Source: Protea cynaroides (Eukaryota; Streptophyta; Magnoliopsida; Proteales; Proteaceae). Taken from it: DNA of 64,000 nucleotides. The DNA lies in the NCBI GenBank assembly GCA_028583415.1, contig CM053271.1:91282584-91346583 (forward strand), written 5' to 3'. Below are positions 55,641 to 64,000 of the stretch, in pieces (the stretch's first letter is position 1; each line of letters opens with the position of its first letter). The translations under genes were made by a program, and so were the position numbers. The notes under the pieces are model-generated. The model did not search any database. It had not been told where the DNA came from and worked only from the letters and a program-made list of their open reading frames with translations.

Positions 55641-58075
55641 TGTAAGACCCGCACTCCATGAGCCCGATCTAAACCTTTAATTTATGTCGTAACAGGTCTT
55701 CCGATCATCACCGGACCAGACGAGACGAGCGGATGACAACCAGGTATGAAATCGAACCAAAAACGGACCAACAAAAGTATGATTTACTCATACCGGTTGA
55801 TGGTACCGGTCGACCGGTTTGGCCTACGCAGCAGACTACCAAGATCCAAAATTGGATCTCTGCGGGTCCCACTTTCCAAATTTTGAATCGATTGACTTTC
55901 CTAATCCTATGAGGCTTCCTAAACCTAATTTTAGCCTATATAAATCCCTCTAAACCTCCTAGAAACCTTCCATTGATCCTCACAAACCCTAGAGAGGAGA
56001 AGGAGATTGGAGAAGGAGAAGGAGCTAGGAAGAAGAAGGAAGAGCCGCCGTTTCCGTTCGACGACGCACACCTTACGCCAGTCGACGGTAAGTGTTTAAA
56101 CCCTTCCTCTCACATAATGACTCTAGGATGGTTGGGTTGTTTGGATCAGTACCATGCAAAGCAGGTATTGACCTAAACCCTACTTTACCGTCAAACCCTA
56201 ATTTAATCGATAAACCCTAGATTCGAGTTCTAGGATGAATACCATCAAAACTAGACTTGAGTGGAGTTGGAAACAACTCTAACTCAAAGCTCAGACTTAG
56301 AATGTGTAGGAGGAACCCTGGAATCAATAGAGAATGATCGACAATAGTCGAAAAACCAAGTTTATGGTCTTTCGGAGATGTACCGGTCGACCATACCGGT
56401 CGTAGGTCATGCGATCGGTACTGCGACCGGTATCTCTCGGGGAGTAGCCTATGGGGACCGACTGACCATACCGGTTGCCAGTTTTCCCCATAGAGCTGCG
56501 ACCGGTACCTGCGACCGGTCAGCTCTATGAGGTGTATTTTGTAACCTCGTTGGTTTCCGACCAACGTAAACCCTAAGAAACTATTCTAATTAAACCCTAA
56601 TATTATGTAGGACTTTGTGATAGCACGTTTGGATCTTGTGACGTGGAGCATGCTATCGAACGAACATCAGGTAAGGGAATCGAACCTAAACCCTAATAAT
56701 TAATGGATAGTAAACTATTGTAAATAACAATAAATATGTGGATTGGTGTTTGTGCATATTGCATGTCATCCTTGACTTTCAGATATTATTATTGTTCATG
56801 CATACTCGCTATGCTAGGATGTGATTGCTAGACATGTGATTGTTTTCGTTGGTGTGTGGAATGGGAAGGGCCTGGGGCTGGGATCATTCCTCACACTTGC
56901 ACCTTTTTGTAGTATTCTATCTTAGCATACTTGATGCGGGTAGGGTATCAGGGGGAGGTTGTGGCACTGTGGTCTCCGGCCTGGCCACCACGCTCTAGCT
57001 CTATCTCTATGCCGTAGGGAGTGATGTTGGGATAGAGTCTACTTACGTATTGTTTTGTCTTAGTATGCTTGATGGGGGTAGGGTATCAGGGGGAGGTCGT
57101 GGCACTGTGGTCTCCGGCCTGGCCACCACGCTCTAGCTCTATCTCTATGCCGTAGGGAGTGATGTTGGAATAGAGTCTACTTACGTATTGTTCTGTCTTA
57201 GTATGCTTGATGGGGGTAGGGTATCAGGGGGAGGTCGTAGCACTGTGGTCTCCGGCCTGGCCACCACACTCTAGCTCTATCTCTATGCCGTAGGGAGCTG
57301 TGTTGGGATAGAGCCTACAGTGATGACATATAGGATTGGTTAGTTGCGAGCCCAGTTTGCAAGCCCTAGCCAGTAGGGATTTATGTATTGGTATGGGTAG
57401 AGCATCAGGGGAGGTAGTGGATGCCTTAGCTCTATCTCTATTCCATGATGGGTGCATGTGGGTTGGCAGCGGTGTGATCTACTGTGCGATGCTACACACT
57501 CGTGTATAGAGGTGCGGTGGTCGCCAACCCTTTCTATAGCACATTGCAAACTTAAACCAAACCACAGTATAAAATGATTGTTACTCATGCATATAATATT
57601 GATACACTGTCTGATTGTCTTACTGAGCTAAGTTGTGAGCTCACTCTTGTGTATACACCATTTTTAGATGTTGATGCAGGTTACACGGTGAACAACTACG
57701 TGAACGCTTCGGCGTATGGAGGTGTTGTTGCTCTGGATGTGCAAGCAGGAGAGGATGAGCATGACGCTTCATGTGAGTGCCCTTTTTGCGTGTACCTTTG
57801 ATTTTACTTTATTTGTTTCAGTTATTTTTAAAGGTGATGTAAAGATATTTAATTACGTTTGGAGTTTGGATAATTGAATACTTATTTAAATTTATCAATA
57901 GAATTCTCAGTTCATTTATTTAAAGACTTCTGCTGTATTTATTATTATTTTGATTGTGGTTATGTACAATGGTTTGTATGAGTACACACGGTCTTATTGA
58001 GATCCTGGTGTGAACCGTTGGTTCAGTGACGGTTCACTCACACCATTCTGGTTGGTTCAGAATTGGGGTATGACA
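55641..58075 (+). repeat. LTR following H1 pol (2435 bp)
   Basis: TGTAAGACCCGCACTC to GGGGTATGACA, right after the polypurine tract, so it is in 3' LTR position for H1. It has a TATA-like 'gcctatataaatcc' near 55933, repeated ACCGGTCGACC-type words (55795-55830 and 56385-56525) and a 138-bp tandem repeat. Its 3' half is less like the H1 5' LTR (20571) than the fragment at 58076-58856 is. Confidence 0.88.
56921..57330. repeat. 138 bp tandem repeat, three units
   Basis: 'tagggtatcagggggaggt' recurs at 56941, 57079 and 57217; each unit contains 'tctccggcctggccaccac' and 'ctctagctctatctctatgc'. Found only in this LTR; relatives have one looser copy. Confidence 0.93.
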
Positions 58076-58856
58076 GATAAGGCCTACTGTGATGACATAT
58101 AGGATTGGATAGTTGCGAGTCCAGTTTGCAAGCCCTCGCCAATAGGGACTTACGTGTTGGTATGGGTAGGGCATCAGGGGAAGTGTTGGCAGTGTTTGAT
58201 CCGGACACTTTAGCTCTATCTCTATTCTATGGTGGGTGCATGTGGAACGACAGTGGTGTTTGATCCATTGGGCAGATTCACACACTCGTGTATAGAGGTA
58301 CGGTGGCCGCCAATCCTTTCTATAGCACATTTCAAACTTAAAACCAGACCATAATGTGAATGTTACTCATGCATGTTGTTGTTGCATTGTTCGATTTTCT
58401 TACTAAGCTAAGTTGTGAGCTCACCCTTGTTTACACACTATTTTTAGATATTGATGCAGGTTACACTGTGGAGGACTACATGGATGCTCCAGTATATAGA
58501 AGAGTTGCTGCCCTAGAAGTGCAAGCAGGGGAGGACGAGCATGACGCTTCATGCGAGTGCCCTTACAGCGTGTACCTCTAGGATGGTTTTAATTTATTTT
58601 AGTTGGATTTTATAAACAGTGTAAGGATATTTATTTATGTTTTGGTATTTGAATAATTGGATAACTTATTTAATTTATCAGTAGAGTACTCAGTTCGTTT
58701 AATTTAAGACTTCCGTTGTATTTATTTATATTCTTATTGTGGTTATGTGCAATAATTTATGTTAGTGGACACGGTATTATTGAGATTTTGGTGTGAACCG
58801 TTGATTTAGTAACGGCTCACTCACACTTCTGGTTCAACCAAAATTGGGGTGTGACA
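58076..58856 (+). repeat. Truncated LTR, 3' part, probably the 5' LTR of H2
   Basis: It starts inside the LTR ('gataaggcctactgtgatga', equivalent to 57312 of the previous LTR) and ends GGGGTGTGACA. It abuts the previous LTR end without spacer and is followed directly by the antisense gene of H2, with no primer-binding site. Its last 500 bp nearly match 21370-21871. Confidence 0.85.
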
Positions 58857-60094
58857 CTGGAAGAGGACGTGATAACTCACGATCTCTATCATAATCCTTT
58901 GCATATGTCCTCTGGAGCCAAGCTACCTGCTCTTGAGTGGTACCGAGACTCATAACAAGATCCGTCACCTGTCGATCTGTCGGTCTTTGGAACTCTAGGA
59001 TCTCCCCTAGATGTAGCTCTATCGTACGCTAGGACTCCCTAATCTCCTAGAGGAGTAACATCATCGAATCTGGCGGAGGACGCGATAGACCAGCTGCAGT
59101 GGTATGTTGTGGTGTAAGTGTGGGAATGTCGTCGACATCCATATACATACGGTTGTCGTCCCCACCACCCTCTATTACTGCTGCCTCAAATGTTACTGCT
59201 GCCACTGCCTCATATACTGCTGCTATTGCTGCCGCTACTACCCGACCTAGAGGATGATCCAGTGCATTCAGTTCCTCATCGCTAATTTTTGCCTCATGCA
59301 AACCCATCTTGGTGATGGCATCCCAATCAAGGTCTGCCATGACCATCTCCTCATACATTCTCTGAACCTCTATGCTTATGTATAGGCGATCGAGAATGAT
59401 AGTAATCATACGACCGTAGGGTAAATTGTCCTTCAGGTTGGGTGTCGTGACTCAATGCATGGTGTGTATGATGATGTAGGGCAAGAAGACTGGCTACCTA
59501 GTGCAAATGCAGTAGAAGACGTACTGAGTAAGCTGAGATATCTCGTTGTAATGCCCACTCTAAGGAATGAGGTTGTCCTGGATAATGCGACAGTAAATAC
59601 GAGGTTGAGAGCACAAGTTAATTGCCTTCATCTCCTAGTCCCCTGGCTATATAATCTAGTGTCTAATCTCAAGGCGCAGGTCTTCCCTCATAAATTTATG
59701 CTCTTTGGGTGCGCAGTAAACAAGTTCACCGACATTTGAGATGTTTAGGAGCCCTACCAACTAATGAGTGTCAAACGAGAACTGAATACCTTTCACCCAA
59801 TTGGTGATCCTCAACTCTCTGCCTCTGTCAAGATCCTCAGGATCTCCCTCCAGCTACAAGTTATAGTAAAACTGTTTTACCAGGTCAAGACATGTTGACC
59901 CCTGGTACTAGGTCATAGGAAGCTAGGCCATGTCATCAAATGCTGCTTCTACGTCAAACCTAGCTAAATCTGATAGTTTCACAAATCGCCCCCACCTATA
60001 CCTTCTTGTTTTGAAACCAAAGATATTGCACTTCGGCTTCAGCGGAACGGAAGCGTAGTGCATCGAACGGCCTAGGGTTCTTGGTGCGAGGCAT
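58857..60094 (-). pseudogene. H2 antisense gene (degraded)
   Basis: The minus strand starts MPRTKNPRPFDALRFRS at 60094, then 'KLSDLARFDVEAAFDDMA', a TAG at exactly the same codon as in E2, and a decayed middle. 'VMADLDWDAITKMGLHEAKI' and 'SDEELNALDHP' (59220-59340) match 'VLDWEAIYGMGMLDAQV' and 'SDDERNALVHP'. The alanine-rich and acidic linker 'DDNRMYMDVDDIPTLTPQ' equals 'EDRMYMDVDAIPPPSPP'. The coiled-coil tail 'LGTTQEQVAWLQRTYAKDYD' follows, running up to the LTR border at 58857 where the last few codons and the leader with PBS are lost. It has one copy of the 14-residue unit that is doubled in E2. Confidence 0.85.
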
Positions 60095-60101
60095 GTCAAG
60101 T

Positions 60102-60545
60102 CTACAAGTAACAAACCTAAGCAAATAAAAAAGTATTAGTTCAAAATTTTGGGAAATTCGACGGCATAATGGCATAATTTGGTCAAAAGCCTTATTATCG
60201 CCCAATTTCTTGGACTGGAGGACTTATGTCAATAAGAAAGCATACCAAAATATTAAAATAATGTCCAATTGACCAAATAATCGAAGCAATTAAGAAAATT
60301 TCAAAAATTTGGAAAAAACCTCAATTTCTTGGGCAAAAATTAAAATTTTGGGATTTTTCCCAAACCTACCAACGAAAACCAAAATTGGTTGAGGGCTTTT
60401 GTTCATAGCATGCCCAACATTATTCCTAAGCAAGAAAAATAAAATTCCTACGGTTGAAAAAGTTTTAATTTTCCAAAAATAAAAAAAGACGATAAAAAAA
60501 CCTAGGAAAAACAATTCAAAAAAAGGAGGAAATTAAAGAACTTAC
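60102..60545 (-). other. 5'-UTR intron of the H2 antisense gene
   Basis: Minus strand: donor CAAAG|GTAAGT (60546/60545) and acceptor TTACTTGTAG|A (60102), 444 bp, seven bases upstream of the ATG. It is the counterpart of the 442 bp intron in E2. Confidence 0.65.
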
Positions 60546-60988
60546 CTTTGGGAAGTGTTGGGAGTTGTTGACCGAAAGGGAAGGCTTTGATTTTTTCTGG
60601 TAGGTATTGTAGCAACTCACCGGAGCTGTGTAGGGTCACAATTCAGAGAAAAGAATGAGAGAAAATGATTGAAAATCACGTTTTAAAACCAAAATTTGAT
60701 TGGCCGATCGAACGATTCAACTTAAAGAGTCGACCGGTCAGTTAACCGATGAGTTAACCGAAAGCTCTCGGGAATGTTCTCAGAGTTTGTCTGGATCGCT
60801 ACTTGTCACACAATACACAACCGGTCAAGGGTGACCGAACAAATTTCTTTCAAGCTGTATGTCTTTTGTTTGGTTCTGTTTGTTGGGGATTTTCATATAC
60901 TGTGAGACTAATCCTATAAACTACCATAAGTTGTATCTTGTTTCACACCTATTGGCCATGCAGAAATTTCGACAATCAATAGTTTGAA
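60546..60988. promoter_or_regulatory. Divergent leader region between antisense gene and gag of H2
   Basis: It lies between the 5' exon of the minus-strand antisense gene and the ATG of plus-strand gag. It carries GACCGGTC / GGTTAACC-type words ('gtcgaccggtcagttaaccg', 'cacaaccggtcaagggtgac') reminiscent of the LTR at 55641. The E2 counterpart has TAGGGTCG words at the same place. Confidence 0.5.
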
Positions 60989-61988
60989 ATGGCATGCCAT
61001 ACTCGCAAAAACAATCAAAGAGGTAGAAGCCCGACCCCACCACCACCTAGAGTAGGGAATGGGAATGAAAACCCTGAAGAGCAAGCTGGAAATAATGTGA
61101 ATCAGAACAATGCACTGCAATGGGTAAACAACCAAGCCAACGCAACCAACTTACCAGGACCACCAACTGAATTGGCCACGGTTGTGACAAATCTGGCTTA
61201 ACAAGTGCAAGAACAACAGCAGATGTTACTGGCTATGCAAGTTGCCATGGGAATCACTACCCAAGCTACCAATGCTACACCAATACCTCCAAGTCAGACC
61301 AATACGGTATCGGTTAGTAGTAACATTGTGCCTCCAGCAGCTATAGGAAATAACGCGGTGCCTATAGCACAGTAGATTCCAGTAATGCACACACTAGTTA
61401 GAACCTCAGACCATAGCAAGGCATGTACCAGGGTGGTTACCAGTATCCACCACTGGTGTATAGAGCTTATGGACAGCAGGATCATTCAAGGCTTGTGGAA
61501 GGGTTCCTAAAGGTGAAGCCTCAGACGTTCTGAGGCAAAATGTCTAACTCATTATGGCCAGCTCAGTATATTGACGAGAGGAAAAATAACTTTCGAATGA
61601 TGACCATCATTGAAGAAGAGAAAGCATTATGTGTAACCTTCATGTTGAGAGAGAATGCAAATCCCTAGTGGAAGTCCACTCGCAGTTATCTTCTGACCAA
61701 GCACACTCAGCTGACCTAGGCTATCTTCAAAAAAGCCTTCTTCGAGAAGTACTTTTCCAAGAGTTTCAGAGATCAAATGGAAACTGAATTCTTGAGTTTT
61801 TACCAGGGCCAGATGTTTTTTGATGCCTAGCAGTAGCGTTATGAAGAGTTATTCTTCTTTGCTCGCACAAGCATGCAAGAGCAGGATACTGAGACCCGAA
61901 GGTTTGTTATGGGACTAAGGGGAAGCATTCGAGAACATGTGCTAGGATTAGAAAAGAAGATATATAATGAAGGTATGCAGATTGCTCG
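60989..61988 (+). pseudogene. H2 gag remnant
   Basis: It starts MACHTRKNNQRGRSPTPPPP and holds 'ANATNLPGPPTELATVVTNL', then several TAG stops. Later: 'RKNNFRMMTIIEEEKALCVT', 'FMLRENANP*WKSTRSYLL', 'TKHTQLT*AIFKKAFFEKYF', 'GLRGSIREHVLGLEKKIYNE'. Stops at LT*AIF and at the gag Trp positions are TAG, one in the same place as E2. Interrupted at 61988 by an LTR insertion; zinc knuckle and pol are outside the window. Confidence 0.88.
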
Positions 61989-64000
61989 TGTAAGACCCGT
62001 ATCGAACTAACCCGTCTTACCACCTTGTATCAGGTCTACATATCATGGCCGAGTCATGTGGACCAAGTGCGTGAAGAAACCACAAGACCAGGTATGAAAT
62101 TAATCCAAAAATAGTCAATTATGAGTGTGTGGTCGCATGCCCAAACAGGTGTGATCGACCACACCTCAAAAGAGTCCAACCACACAAATTTTGGTCATGT
62201 GGTCGAACATTTTAAAAGGTGTGGTCGACGGATTCTACGACCCCACCTCCGACCCCACGGAACCCAGTCAGAAACCGAATTTACGAAACCTTCCTAATCT
62301 GAAGGGAGTTCTTTCCTAAAATCATTGGGGCATATTATGGAGGGTTTTCCTCTATAAATAGGACGTCCCTTAGCCTCTTTCACCCTTTTAGAACTCTAAT
62401 TGAAAGTGAGAGAAAGAGAAGAGAAGAAAGAGAAGGAGAATTGAAGAGGAAGACTAAGGAGGAGAAAAATTCAGAGAAAACTCTGAATCTTCAGCAAGCT
62501 TAAGGTATGAACATATTCCCCATGTTAAATTGAGAGCCTAGAATAGTTCATGAAGAAGATAGGAATTAGGAGAAACCCAAATCATCCATCCATGGATAAA
62601 TTCTAAGAGAATCCATGGAGAAAATTATGTGGACAATGGATGGTGTATAAAATAATAGTTTTGAGTCATAGAACAATCATAGGAAGGACCATGATGATAA
62701 GTCAAAAGATTCAAACATGAAGGAATGGAATTAAGAGTGAAAGGTCGACCATAACACGTGTGGTCGCACGTGAGGTCACATGATGTCCGACCCCACCAGA
62801 CACATATGTCCAACCACATGCCCTCGAAAAGCCTCCAGGGAGGGTGTGGTCGCACGTGTGGTCGGAGTATGTCCGACCCCACCCTGCAACCCCACGCCCT
62901 GTGGTCGCAGAAACTGAGACCACAGGTGCTGCCACACCTGCGACCCCTCAGTTTCTGTTAGTCTAAACACATGGGAATTAATTATAATTAAAAATCTATC
63001 AACTTGTTAGGTTTACAAGTGATCTAAGAGTGAATTATAAAGCTTGAACGATCTACTATCAATCAAAGGTGAGGGAACAAGACCTAAATTAATTGGCTAA
63101 TAATAAACTGTTTTCGTTTTTTGAGTCCAATACTATGAATGATTCTATACTTGTTTGATTGTAATGTGCATATCACATGTCATCCACTATCCTGTAAATA
63201 TTATTCATGCATATTTAATTTCTGTTTATTTATAATATGATGTTGATGATGATGCTAGGAATAGGCATGTGAATGTATGTGTGTGGTTAGTATACTTGAT
63301 GCGAGTGGAGCATCAGGGGGAGGACGTGACACTGTGGTTCATCCTGGTTACCAGACTCTAGCTCCATCTCTACTCAAGTCTTGTCCACTAACATCGTCGT
63401 ATCGCCATTACCTTAGCAGAACTATTACGTCGTAGGGCATCAGGGGAGGTGGTCTCGGACCGTGTAGTCTCTGACTCTGCCGGGGGGCCTTAGCTCTATC
63501 TCTATGGATGTATTGAGGGATGCTAGGGTAAGGCCTTGGATACACTGTTTGACATTAGGATTGGTTAGTTGCGAGCCCAGTTTGCAAACCCTCGTCAATA
63601 GGGGCTTACGTTTTGGTATGGGTAGGGCATCAGGGGAAGTGTCATGCGGTGTTTGATGTGGGCACTTTAGCTCTATCTCTATTCCATGATGGGTGCATGT
63701 GGGATGGCAATGATGTTTGATCTATTGGGCAGCTTCACACACTCGTGTATAGAGGTGCGGCGGCCACCTATCCTTTCTATTGCACATTGCAAACTTATGA
63801 ACCAGACCAAAGATATGAATTGAATGCATGCATATGTTTGTTGCATTGTTTTGTTTGTTCACTGAGCCATGATGTGTGCTCACCCTTTTGACGTCGAATA
63901 CTTTTAGTTGATGATGCAGGTACTACTGTAGAAGATTATATGAATGCTCCAATGTACGGGCATGTTGCGGCGATGGATGCAGAAGCTATGATGGAGTCGC
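61989..64000 (+). repeat. LTR of the E2 family inserted in H2 gag, runs off the window
   Basis: It starts TGTAAGACCCGTATCGAAC, preceded by GCTCG as probable target duplication. It is collinear with the solo LTR at 51477 for its whole visible length (2012 bp; relatives are 2.2-2.4 kb). In the motif blocks the words are GTGGTCG / CGACCCCAC rather than TAGGGTCG / CGACCCTA. Whether it is a solo LTR or the start of a full element cannot be seen. Confidence 0.92.

Noticed and set aside
1..64000. tRNA, rRNA, snoRNA or organellar insertions
   Set aside because: I looked for tRNA-like cloverleaf boxes and conserved rRNA words and saw none; the only tRNA-related sites are the retroelement primer-binding sites. 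A covariance-model search would be decisive.

Overview
This is a stretch of a large, repeat-rich plant nuclear genome, almost certainly an angiosperm. It holds one spliced plant-type purple acid phosphatase gene, surrounded by Ty3/gypsy chromovirus, Ty1/copia and non-autonomous LTR elements with tRNA-iMet-type primer sites. There are no bacterial-style operons, rRNA genes or tRNA genes that I can see. I cannot name the species.

Layout. Positions 1-2 kb hold an inverted pair of old LTR fragments (a foldback of about 835 bp) and the 3' end of a copia element. Positions 2.7-5.8 kb hold a decayed non-coding LTR element that carries a hAT-type MITE. Positions 6.1-18.6 kb hold the only intact host gene, a minus-strand purple acid phosphatase of 8 exons and 470 residues. 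All metal ligands and all splice sites are intact. Its introns carry a 4.1 kb LTR element with a perfect TAAGT target duplication (intron 3), an 849 bp foldback (intron 6) and a smaller foldback (intron 2). Positions 19.1-20.5 kb hold a probable copia LTR relic and a trace of a LINE-like RNase H.

From 20.6 kb to the end the window is nested Ty3/gypsy DNA. The oldest layer is a plus-strand chromovirus (here H1: LTR at 20571, gag remnant near 36.6 kb, pol remnant 49.6-55.6 kb, LTR at 55641). Three later elements sit inside it: (i) a 13.6 kb non-autonomous LARD-like element (22500-36089) with LTRs of about 4.5 kb and a perfect CAAGA duplication; (ii) a minus-strand, structurally complete but mutated chromovirus (E2, 37794-49640) with a recognisable PBS, polypurine tract, gag, protease, RT, RNase H, integrase and chromodomain; (iii) a solo LTR (51477-53861) with a perfect ATGAT duplication splitting the RNase H reading. 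A second chromovirus of the same family (H2) follows at 58.1-62.0 kb and is itself interrupted by another LTR that runs off the window.

The most interesting system is an extra gene carried by this chromovirus family. It lies between the 5' LTR and gag and is transcribed in the opposite direction. It is near-intact in E2 (45819-47132, one in-frame TAG), degraded in H2 (58857-60094) and split by the LARD in H1 (22265-22494 plus 36095-36510). The protein has an N-terminal domain resembling the Pfam family 'putative plant transposon protein' (my recollection of the family, not a search), an acidic/proline-rich linker and a coiled-coil tail. A 5'-UTR intron of 442 or 444 bp upstream of its ATG is kept in both E2 and H2. 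The extra gene and gag are therefore divergent, sharing a leader/promoter region.
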